From: Oscillospiraceae bacterium
GTDB lineage: Bacteria > Bacillota > Clostridia > Oscillospirales > Oscillospiraceae
Reading direction: 5' to 3'
NCBI GenBank assembly: GCA_017501805.1
Contig: JAFVWG010000197.1
Coordinates: 1 to 6,028 of the forward strand
DNA: 6,028 nucleotides
The notes under the pieces are model-generated. The model ran no database searches. It had not been told where the DNA came from and saw only the letters and a list, made by a program, of their open reading frames with translations. The position numbers were made by a program, and so were the translations under genes. Positions within the stretch are counted from its first letter, which is position 1. Each line of letters starts with the position of its first letter. Shown piece after piece: positions 1 to 4,981 of the stretch.

Positions 1-115
1 CCTGGCTCTGCGGGAGCTCAGCCGCCGAGGCTACAAACGGGATGGCACTGAGCAGCATCGCTACGATCAGCAGCTGTGCCAGGATGCGGGACATTCTCTT
101 CATAGTCATTTTCAT
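1..115 (-). CDS. Secreted protein, N-terminal fragment with signal peptide (runs off the left edge)
   Basis: The first 38 codons of a minus-strand gene are visible, starting at the ATG at 115-113. The N-terminus has a basic stretch (several Lys and Arg within the first 10 residues), a hydrophobic core (LLIVAMLLSAIPFVA) and an AxA cleavage site (ASA before AEL), which together make a classical Sec signal peptide with a signal peptidase I site near residue 31 or 32. A strong RBS (AGGAGGG, minus strand, 128-122) sits 6 nt before this ATG. A second in-frame ATG two codons later is worse placed. The product is exported or on the cell surface, but the mature part is outside the window, so family and function cannot be named. 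The gene lies downstream of the telA/TPM operon in the same direction, 138 nt after its last stop, and has its own promoter-like -10 element. Confidence 0.8.
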   Translation of the reverse strand, partial: MKMTMKRMSRILAQLLIVAMLLSAIPFVASAAELPQSQ

Positions 116-121
116 AAGATT

Positions 122-128
122 CCCTCCT
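122..128 (-). promoter_or_regulatory. Ribosome binding site of the secreted protein gene
   Basis: AGGAGGG on the minus strand, 6 nt from the ATG at 115. It decides the start among several nearby in-frame ATG codons (115, 109, 103, 94). Confidence 0.8.
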
Positions 129-143
129 GATTTTTGTTTGCTT

Positions 144-149
144 ATTATA
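144..149 (-). promoter_or_regulatory. Putative -10 element for the secreted protein gene
   Basis: Perfect TATAAT on the minus strand, 28 nt upstream of the start codon. At 17-bp spacing the -35 position (172-167) reads AACACC, which is poor, so the promoter may need an activator. Alternatively it may be weak and supplement read-through from the operon upstream. The -35 region coincides with a perfect palindrome at 159-176. Confidence 0.45.
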
Positions 150-158
150 GTTATGTTG

Positions 159-176
159 GGAAAACAGGTGTTTTCC
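159..176. promoter_or_regulatory. 18-bp palindrome, candidate operator
   Basis: GGAAAACA-GG-TGTTTTCC is a perfect inverted repeat with 8-bp arms around a 2-bp centre. It covers the -35 position of the promoter of the secreted protein gene. The core ACAnnTGT resembles the operators of the BlaI/MecI/CopY repressor family (TACAnnTGTA), but the outer bases differ and no such regulator is encoded in the window. Binding is inferred from symmetry and position only. Confidence 0.45.
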
Positions 177-253
177 TTCTGCCAACAAATTCGCAGGACA
201 CAGTGCAAAAAATGGGGTCGCGATAAAATTTTTTTCAAACTTTTCCACACCGG

Positions 254-1351
254 CTATCGGAGTTCGTCCAAAACCTTGCGCCGGGTCTTCTTTCGGCTGT
301 GCAGAAATACGCAAAGAACGAGGATGACCAAACCGATCAGCGCCGCGATCGGGATCGGAGTCCCCCAATCCCGCGCCTGCGGAGGATCCGGAGACTCACC
401 CGATGCAAACATTGCGTCCACATCTTCAAAGAAAGCCCGCACGCCCGCGGCGTGATCTCCCGCGATCATATACGGATCGAGACGAGCGTTGAGCCGTTCG
501 ATATTTTCCTCCGTGAACAGGCTCTCGCAGGCGCCCGTACCGGCCTGCCACCATCCGCGGTTGCCTTCTTCCGTACAGAGGAAGAGGAACATACCGTTTC
601 GGTCTTCCCCGACGCCGTAACCGTTGAAATCGTAGAACTCCGCGCCATAGACGCCTTTTCTGAGTCCGTGTGTCGTCGTGTCGGTCAAGAGGACGAAATC
701 CGCACCGTGCTTTTCACGAAGACGGGTCAGCTGTTCGCCGATGCCCCGCTCCTCCTCCATGGTGAAAAGATCCGCCTTGTCCACCACATTGGGTGCGGAC
801 GAACCTGCGGCATCGCCATCCGCCGACGTGCCCTCCGGGCTCAGCGTACGATTCTCCGTAATATAGCCGTCAACGAAGCGAAGATAGGCTGCGACCGCAC
901 TCTCACAGCCATCTGTGAGATATACATCCATAACCTTTTTCGCCATCCTCTCCCGAACCGCTTCGGGATAACGCTCTCCGCAGATCGGTCCGAATGCAGA
1001 AACGGCCGCGAAATGGTTGGCCGTGTCGACGATCAGGAGAAGCCCCTCCCGGTCTTCGCCGTAGCCGAATTCATTATGCGCGTAGAACCACGCACCGAAC
1101 TCCGCAGGGCTTTTCCCCGCAAACTCATTGTTGATGCAGATCGGAAGGTCCATTTTCTTTTCGAAGGCTATATGCAGGATCCGCTCGTCCAGCTCGTACG
1201 CCGTTTCCTCGCGGATCGCTTCCACATAATCGTTCAGCCGCCAAAGATCCTCACGCATCGGTGTCGTTTCGACTGCGGGACAAGCTACAGCCAGGAAAAG
1301 CGATGTGAGCATCAGGAGCGGCAGGATGCGAAACAGTATTCTTCTGATCAC
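254..1351 (-). CDS. Membrane-anchored protein with two TPM-like repeats
   Basis: A 365-residue protein starting at GTG (1351-1349) behind the RBS AAAGGAGGTG (1366-1357, 5 nt spacing). Residues 1-25 form a hydrophobic signal sequence. Two related halves follow. The first (about 35-165) contains FYAHNEFGYGEDREGLLLIV at 89-108, and the second (about 188-316) contains EFYDFNGYGVGEDRNGMFLFL at 238-258. The second half opens with VVDKADLFTMEEERGI, the typical start of a TPM domain (TLP18.3/Psb32/MOLO-1 family). A linker rich in Ser, Ala and Gly joins the halves. A C-terminal membrane helix (about 333-350) is followed by a basic tail (HSRKKTRRK), so the bulk is predicted outside the cell with a short cytosolic tail. 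LAVAC at 20-24 is only a poor lipobox. TPM proteins are membrane-associated, and some plant members have been called acid phosphatases. The bacterial role is unsettled. This is the last gene of the telA operon, 54 nt after the PAP2 gene. No clear terminator follows it. Confidence 0.8.
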   Translation of the reverse strand: MIRRILFRILPLLMLTSLFLAVACPAVETTPMREDLWRLNDYVEAIREETAYELDERILHIAFEKKMDLPICINNEFAGKSPAEFGAWFYAHNEFGYGEDREGLLLIVDTANHFAAVSAFGPICGERYPEAVRERMAKKVMDVYLTDGCESAVAAYLRFVDGYITENRTLSPEGTSADGDAAGSSAPNVVDKADLFTMEEERGIGEQLTRLREKHGADFVLLTDTTTHGLRKGVYGAEFYDFNGYGVGEDRNGMFLFLCTEEGNRGWWQAGTGACESLFTEENIERLNARLDPYMIAGDHAAGVRAFFEDVDAMFASGESPDPPQARDWGTPIPIAALIGLVILVLCVFLHSRKKTRRKVLDELR

Positions 1352-1405
1352 TTCCGCACCTCCTTTGCCATCCCGGGGATGTTCCGAAAACAGCCGAAAA
1401 AAACG

Positions 1406-2077
1406 TCAGCCTTTTTCCATCCCGTCTCTCTCAAAATAAGCCAGCAGTCCGACATACAGGAACACCAGCGCCGCCGAGAGCAGGATGCTGCCGATAATAT
1501 CGGTCAGCCAGTGCACGCCGGAAAGCGCTCTGCCGACGACCGTCAGCACGAGCAGCAGTACACAAGTGCAGACTGTAAGATTGCGGATCGCTTTCCGCTC
1601 CGCGAAGCGAACGCCGAGCTGCACCGCAGCCGTTCCCATCACGCACATTGCCAAGAGCGTGTGCGAAGACGGATAGGACAGCTCAAGCCCCTCATCCAAA
1701 ATGACGGGGCGGTAATTGATAACCAAATGATCGAACAAAACATAGATCACCGCAACAAGCGCATAGAACCCAAGCAGGAGCAGGAGCCGCTTTTCTGCGC
1801 GGAAGATCCCCCTGCGGCGGATCATTTGGATCAGCGTCCACAGAGAAAATGCCGCCGCTGTGAGCAGCGAAAGCGTCCCGGTGATCTCCGAGAGCCGATA
1901 CCAGCCGTCCCGATAACCGACTGTTTTTGCGTAGGCGCCGTTGAATGTCGCCAGTCCGACAGACGTTTCCTCCGGTCCGATCGTCTGCACGTCCACGGTC
2001 ATAACGATCGCGGTAAACGCCGCAAAAAGCAGGAAAAAGAGCAGCGATATCCATATCAATTTCTTACCGTTTTTCAT
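1406..2077 (-). CDS. PAP2-family membrane phosphatase
   Basis: A 223-residue polytopic membrane protein with about six hydrophobic segments (about 7-28, 65-86, 98-115, 137-155, 166-182, 193-214). Family motifs are clear: YRP at 122-124 (end of motif 1), YPSSHT at 135-140 (motif 2, PSxH with His139), and GRALSGVHWLTD at 182-193 (motif 3, R-x5-H-x3-D with Arg183, His189, Asp193). In the PAP2 family His189 would be the nucleophile and His139 the acid. The Lys of motif 1 (K-x6-RP) is not where expected: Asp116 and His117 occupy that place. Known relatives dephosphorylate lipid phosphates such as undecaprenyl diphosphate, phosphatidate or phosphatidylglycerol phosphate at the outer membrane face. 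The substrate here cannot be told from sequence. Third gene of the operon, 24 nt after the upstream TPM gene. Its RBS is weak (a GTGAG about 10 nt upstream), so translation may depend on the upstream gene. Confidence 0.88.
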   Translation of the reverse strand: MKNGKKLIWISLLFFLLFAAFTAIVMTVDVQTIGPEETSVGLATFNGAYAKTVGYRDGWYRLSEITGTLSLLTAAAFSLWTLIQMIRRRGIFRAEKRLLLLLGFYALVAVIYVLFDHLVINYRPVILDEGLELSYPSSHTLLAMCVMGTAAVQLGVRFAERKAIRNLTVCTCVLLLVLTVVGRALSGVHWLTDIIGSILLSAALVFLYVGLLAYFERDGMEKG

Positions 2078-2101
2078 ATCGTTCGACTCACTTTCTCAGG
2101 C

Positions 2102-2863
2102 TCAGCCTGCAAATCCGTCATCTCGTGTTTCAGCGTCGCCACAGTCCTGCCTTCTGCGGAAAAGCAGTGCAAGAAGCGGGAAAACCACCCAACCGCCGAG
2201 CGGAGCCCATTTCCCGCCTTTTCGGAAGAAAAACATCGGATAGAGCACAAAGCGGAACAAGCTCACTACAATGTAAATCAGCACGACAAAACGCAGAAGT
2301 GCGATCAGAAATCCCGCTCCGCTGATACCGCTGCGGCGATTCGCGCTCGTACCGCCGCGGGGAACGTGATCTTCATACCATTCCGGAAGAGCATGATAAA
2401 GCCCGTTAAGCTCCGCATCCGTATTTCCCTCAAAAAGCTTTTCGGTCAGTCTGTCGGTAAACAGATAACGCAGCGACTGATCCGCGTAACGGGCGATCTG
2501 ATCGCCGTAGCCCAGATACCACTGCCGTTCCGCCTGCGCGATGAGCAGCACCAGATCGTTCTGTCCGAAGCCGCCCGCTTCACCCAATCTGTAGACCGCC
2601 TCCGCGATGCCTTCTCCGTTCAGGGAGCGCACGGTGATCACTCCCGCTACGCTGCCGTATTTCTTATCCAGCATTTCATTGATCTCGGCAAAATTCCTCC
2701 GCGATTCCGGGGAGAGCATCTGCGCATCGTCTATGATCCAGCGCTGATAGTAATCCCGATTTGTCGTTTTTCGGATGCTTCCGCCGCCGACCGTCACCGT
2801 CAGTACGATGAGCAAAACCGCGGCAAGCAGCGGGGCGCCGTATCGTTTGAAAAATATCATCAC
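2102..2863 (-). CDS. TPM-domain membrane protein
   Basis: A 252- or 253-residue protein. Residues 8-26 are a membrane helix or uncleaved signal anchor. Residues about 40-165 are a TPM domain (TLP18.3/Psb32/MOLO-1): WIIDDAQMLSPESRRNFAEI at 42-61 is the typical opening, FGQNDLVLLIA at 99-109 and WYLGYGDQIA at 115-124 are the core strands. A hydrophobic segment follows at 183-210, then FFFRKGGKWAPLGGW and a further hydrophobic stretch (225-235) ending in a charged tail. The domain would lie outside the cell between membrane segments. Two starts are possible: GTG at 2863, or ATG at 2860 overlapping the telA stop by one base (TGATG). GGAG at 2872-2869 is 5 or 8 nt away and serves either. The overlap indicates translational coupling to telA, which supports a shared function. 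The biochemical role is unknown. Confidence 0.8.
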   Translation of the reverse strand: MMIFFKRYGAPLLAAVLLIVLTVTVGGGSIRKTTNRDYYQRWIIDDAQMLSPESRRNFAEINEMLDKKYGSVAGVITVRSLNGEGIAEAVYRLGEAGGFGQNDLVLLIAQAERQWYLGYGDQIARYADQSLRYLFTDRLTEKLFEGNTDAELNGLYHALPEWYEDHVPRGGTSANRRSGISGAGFLIALLRFVVLIYIVVSLFRFVLYPMFFFRKGGKWAPLGGWVVFPLLALLFRRRQDCGDAETRDDGFAG

Positions 2864-3840
2864 ATATACTCCAGCAGCTTCTTTTTCAGGTCTGTCTCGA
2901 TCAGCTGCAGCTCAGTTTCCGCATCGTTGCGAACCTTTGCGCCGCTCTGCCCGATGCGCAGGAGCGTCTCTATTTCAGAGGTGAGTTCCTCGTTCGCTGC
3001 ATGGAAAGTCTCGGGATCCGTGTCCCCCGATTCCGCCCCCGCCTTGTATCTCCACGCCGGAACGGCATTCACAACGAAGGACTGTATTCCGTCAGCCATA
3101 TCTGCATCGTACTTCTGCAGCAGACGAAGCTGCGGTGCCATCTGGATGCAGACGATGCGGAGGACCTCCAGCTCGTGCAGTCTCTTTTCAAATCTGCGGA
3201 TCGCATTTTCGAAGTCGTTGGCAGCCTGCACATCCTGCGGCAGATCGGTACGCCGCACGATCTCGCGCATCGAGGCAAGCGTCGTCTCGCGGTCGCGCGC
3301 AGCACGCAGCTTGCCCGCAAGGATATACATCGTGATCAGCTTATAGTGATCCAGATTCTTATCGTACAGCTGTGAAAGCGTATCGACATTCCGCAGCAGC
3401 GCAGTCCGCTGCGCATCGAGGGCTTCTGCGATCCCGCCGACCGTTTCCGGGAGCTTCCCGCACGCTTCACGAAGCAGCTCCTCGCTGCGGCGGGCTCTTC
3501 CGAACATCGCAAGGAACCCCTTGCGCGGACGGGCATCGTCGATCTCCTTCAGTGCGGCAGTAAAGACGGACAGCGCCTCATGGAGCGCATCCACCGCAGT
3601 ATTCTTTGCGGAAGTAAGCGCCGCCTCGGAAAACTCCGCCATCCGTTTCTGCGCAGGGACGCCGTATTGGCGGATCATCTGCTCGTCGCGCACGTCGATC
3701 TTCGCAGAGAACTCCTTGATCGCCTGCTGCTCCTCTTCCGTCATTTTTTCGAATTCTGCCGCCTCAGGCAGACGCACCGCAGCCTCTGCGGCACTGCCGA
3801 CCGTTTCATACATCGTCAGATCATGTTCTTTTTCAGCCAT
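2860..3840 (-). CDS. telA: TelA/KlaA-family toxic anion resistance protein
   Basis: A 326-residue soluble, almost entirely helical protein rich in Glu, Ala, Leu and Arg, with no signal peptide. It shows hallmarks of the TelA family: an N-terminal FSAKIDVRDEQMIRQYG stretch (44-60), LSQLYDKNLDHYKLITMYI with AGKL (155-177), RRFEKRLHELEVLRIVCIQM with APQLRLLQ (215-242), FVVNAVPAW (255-263) and a C-terminal NEELTSEIETLLRIGQSG segment (283-300). Family members were named from tellurite resistance on plasmids (TelA/KlaA) and are widespread in Bacillota with stress genes. The mechanism is not known. It is somewhat shorter than many relatives (about 360-390 residues) but both ends look complete. AGGAG (3852-3848) lies 7 nt before the ATG. 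First gene of a four-gene operon with TPM, PAP2 and TPM genes. In many Bacillota telA is paired with xpaC, which is not seen here. The symbol reflects the family only. Confidence 0.85.
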   Translation of the reverse strand: MAEKEHDLTMYETVGSAAEAAVRLPEAAEFEKMTEEEQQAIKEFSAKIDVRDEQMIRQYGVPAQKRMAEFSEAALTSAKNTAVDALHEALSVFTAALKEIDDARPRKGFLAMFGRARRSEELLREACGKLPETVGGIAEALDAQRTALLRNVDTLSQLYDKNLDHYKLITMYILAGKLRAARDRETTLASMREIVRRTDLPQDVQAANDFENAIRRFEKRLHELEVLRIVCIQMAPQLRLLQKYDADMADGIQSFVVNAVPAWRYKAGAESGDTDPETFHAANEELTSEIETLLRIGQSGAKVRNDAETELQLIETDLKKKLLEYM

Positions 3841-3870
3841 CGTTCTACTCCTAAAAGCTTACAGTTTTCC

Positions 3871-3884
3871 ATAGTAACTACTAT
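3871..3884. promoter_or_regulatory. Palindrome at the telA transcription start, candidate operator
   Basis: ATAGTA-AC-TACTAT is a perfect inverted repeat with 6-bp arms and a 2-bp centre. It lies between the predicted telA -10 element and the telA RBS, at about +1 to +15 of the transcript, where a bound repressor would block initiation. The regulator is not identifiable. Confidence 0.4.
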
Positions 3885-3891
3885 TGTATGC

Positions 3892-3920
3892 ATTTTACCA
3901 TTCCTTACATAGGATTGCAA
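3892..3920 (-). promoter_or_regulatory. Promoter of the telA operon
   Basis: Minus strand: TTGCAA (3920-3915, 4 of 6 to consensus), a 17-bp spacer, then TAAAAT (3897-3892, 5 of 6). Transcription would begin near 3885, about 45 nt before the telA ATG. It is divergent from the rpe promoter, with the two -35 elements about 60 bp apart. Confidence 0.55.
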
Positions 3921-3938
3921 GATTTTCGCAGACCGTTT

Positions 3939-3958
3939 ACAGTTCCGACATAAACTGT
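3939..3958. repeat. Short inverted repeat in the telA-rpe intergenic region
   Basis: ACAGTT and AACTGT arms separated by 8 bp, lying between the two divergent promoters. A regulator site is possible. Arms of 6 bp in an AT-rich spacer could also arise by chance. Confidence 0.25.
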
Positions 3959-3978
3959 GCCAAAAATATGTTTCCAAT

Positions 3979-4007
3979 TTGACAGCTTGCTTTTCCGGGA
4001 TTATAAT
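3979..4007 (+). promoter_or_regulatory. Consensus sigma-A promoter for the rpe leader
   Basis: TTGACA (3979-3984), exactly 17 bp, then TATAAT (4002-4007): a perfect match to the housekeeping consensus on both elements. Transcription would start near 4013-4015, about 158 nt before the rpe ATG. Such a strong promoter ahead of a metabolic gene is consistent with control after initiation, for instance by attenuation in the leader. Confidence 0.88.
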
Positions 4008-4013
4008 ACTTGA

Positions 4014-4143
4014 GAAAAGCAATCGAGGCCGCTGAAGCGGCCCCTATGCAAAGCGGCGGCGGATCCCGTGGGAGCGGGAGCGTATCCGTCATCACCGCGT
4101 ACTCATTTGTATGCGGGAACGTGTGCCGCGGTGCTTTTGTTTT
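4014..4143 (+). ncRNA. Structured rpe leader with attenuator-like terminator (unclassified)
   Basis: The leader contains, in order: a perfect hairpin GGCCGC-TGAA-GCGGCC (4027-4042); a hairpin TCCCG/CGGGA (4064-4068 with 4075-4079) on top of a CGGA/TCCG stem (4060-4063 with 4085-4088); and CACCGCG (4093-4099) complementary to CGCGGTG (4127-4133), followed by TTTTGTTTT (4135-4143), which has the form of an intrinsic terminator. Competing pairings exist: CCGCGTAC/GTATGCGG (4095-4102 with 4109-4116, one G-U pair) uses the left arm of the terminator stem. GCAAAGC (4048-4054) can pair with 4133-4140 over the U-tract. GCGGC (4053-4057) can pair with GCCGC (4125-4129). No known riboswitch consensus was recognised. 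It may be a cis-regulatory leader or a small RNA. The hairpins are seen in the sequence, the regulation is inferred. Confidence 0.45.
4093..4143 (+). terminator. Candidate intrinsic terminator/attenuator before rpe
   Basis: 7-bp GC-rich stem CACCGCG/CGCGGTG with a long loop, then C and TTTTGTTTT. It ends 28 nt before the rpe ATG and 14 nt before its RBS. The loop of 27 nt is long, so efficiency is uncertain. Confidence 0.4.
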
Positions 4144-4157
4144 ACATTATTCGCCAC

Positions 4158-4163
4158 GGAGGT
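4158..4163 (+). promoter_or_regulatory. Ribosome binding site of rpe
   Basis: GGAGGT, 8 nt before the ATG at 4172. It fixes this start; the open frame extends further upstream to 4010, but that lies before the predicted transcription start. Confidence 0.85.
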
Positions 4164-4171
4164 TTATTACT

Positions 4172-4828
4172 ATGGTCAAAGTATCCCCTTCCATTCTCTC
4201 GGCAGACTTCGCCAATATGGAGCGCGATCTGCAGATGCTCAAGGACAGCGGTGCGGAGTACATCCACATCGACATTATGGACGGACATTTCGTCCCCAAT
4301 CTCTCGATGGGCTTCCCGATGGTCAGCGCATCGAAGCGCGTTTCGGATCTTGTCTGTGACGTGCATCTGATGATCGACACCCCCATCCGCTATGTCGAGC
4401 GCTTCTGCGACGCCGGCGCGGACATCCTGACGATCCACGTTGAGGCGGACACCGAGGAAAACACGAAAAAGGCACTGGATATGATCCGTGCCAAGGGCGT
4501 AAAGCCCGCCATCTGCGTGAAGCCGAAAACGCCTGCAGAGGCAGTGCTCCCCTTTATCGATCAGGTCGATCTGATCCTCGTGATGACAGTCGAGCCCGGT
4601 TTCGGCGGTCAGTCCTTTATGGCAGATATGATGCCGAAGCTCAAAAAGATCTCGGAGTACATCCGTGAGCGCCGCCCCGGCTGCGAGCTGGAGGTGGACG
4701 GCGGCGTGAATGCCGAGACCGCAAAGACCTGCGTGGAGAACGGCGCAAACGTTCTCGTCGCCGGCAGCGCTTATTTCAAGGCTGCCGACAAAACAGAATT
4801 TGTCAACACGGTCAAGTCCTACGGCTGA
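4172..4828 (+). CDS. rpe: Ribulose-phosphate 3-epimerase
   Basis: A 218-residue protein, the usual length for the family. It interconverts D-ribulose 5-phosphate and D-xylulose 5-phosphate in the pentose phosphate pathway, in the cytosol, on a TIM-barrel with a catalytic divalent metal. Visible motifs: SPSILSADF (5-13) at the start of the barrel; HIDIMDGHFVPN (32-43), with metal ligands His32 and Asp34 (the latter also a catalytic acid/base); HLMI (65-68) with His65; VMTVEPGFGGQSF (137-149), the phosphate and active-site loop; and EVDGGV (174-179) with Asp176, the second catalytic Asp. All expected catalytic residues are present. In many Bacillota rpe sits with rsgA and thiN; here it stands alone with its own consensus promoter, a long structured leader and its own terminator. 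The start at 4172 is chosen for the GGAGGT RBS and the canonical N-terminus. Confidence 0.97.
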   Translation: MVKVSPSILSADFANMERDLQMLKDSGAEYIHIDIMDGHFVPNLSMGFPMVSASKRVSDLVCDVHLMIDTPIRYVERFCDAGADILTIHVEADTEENTKKALDMIRAKGVKPAICVKPKTPAEAVLPFIDQVDLILVMTVEPGFGGQSFMADMMPKLKKISEYIRERRPGCELEVDGGVNAETAKTCVENGANVLVAGSAYFKAADKTEFVNTVKSYG

Positions 4829-4842
4829 TCCAAAATATCCCG

Positions 4843-4882
4843 AAAGCGGCGAGCTCCTGTGAGATCGCCGCTTTTTCTTTTT
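4843..4882 (+). terminator. Intrinsic terminator of rpe
   Basis: AAAGCGGCGA (4843-4852) pairs perfectly with TCGCCGCTTT (4865-4874), and an inner CTC/GAG stem closes a CTGT loop. It is followed by a T-rich run to 4882 with one C. It starts 14 nt after the rpe stop. Its minus-strand reading has only a short T-run, but it could weakly terminate the converging XRE gene. Confidence 0.92.
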
Positions 4883-4888
4883 GTTGAC

Positions 4889-4981
4889 ATGATTCTCACC
4901 GCTGCGCTTTACGCGATCAACGCGCCGTTTTCCAAGCTGCTGCTCAGGGAGCTTTCTCCGACGATGCTTGCGGCACTGTTT
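4889..4981 (+). pseudogene. Remnant of an EamA/DMT-family transporter gene (N-terminal piece)
   Basis: The plus frame from ATG 4889 reads 31 residues, MILTAALYAINAPFSKLLL then RELSPTMLAALF. This strongly resembles the first membrane helix and following loop of EamA-type (drug/metabolite transporter) proteins, where NxPxSK and SPTxxAAL segments are usual and a second helix follows. After Phe31 (4979-4981) the frame continues to a stop at 5099-5101, but only as antisense of the XRE gene, without hydrophobic character. No RBS precedes the ATG: the bases just before belong to the rpe terminator tail. I infer a gene fragment left by a deletion, with a junction near 4981 and possibly a second near 4883. 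The assignment rests on a short match recalled by eye, so chance resemblance is possible. Confidence 0.55.

Noticed and set aside
177..253. Terminator after the last TPM gene
   Set aside because: The A/T-rich runs here are not preceded by a GC-rich stem on the minus strand, so no intrinsic terminator can be supported.
1352..1405. Promoter or regulatory element between the PAP2 and second TPM genes
   Set aside because: Only the RBS and a short direct repeat CCGAAAA-CAG-CCGAAAA (plus strand) are visible; there is no -10/-35 pair or hairpin.
299..3346. Plus-strand open frame of 1015 codons opposite the telA operon
   Set aside because: It is antisense to four well-supported genes, is very rich in Arg, His and Gln with no recognisable domain, and has no RBS. 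It is open because of the GC-rich codon use of the opposite strand.
4093..4143. T-box riboswitch
   Set aside because: GTGTGCCGCGG faintly resembles the T-box sequence, but the AGGGTGG part is missing, the leader is too short for Stem I, and rpe is not an amino-acid or tRNA-synthetase gene.
4010..4171. Upstream in-frame extension of rpe (54 extra residues)
   Set aside because: It would start at or before the transcription start, translate the hairpin leader, and lack an RBS, while ATG 4172 has an ideal RBS and gives the standard family length.
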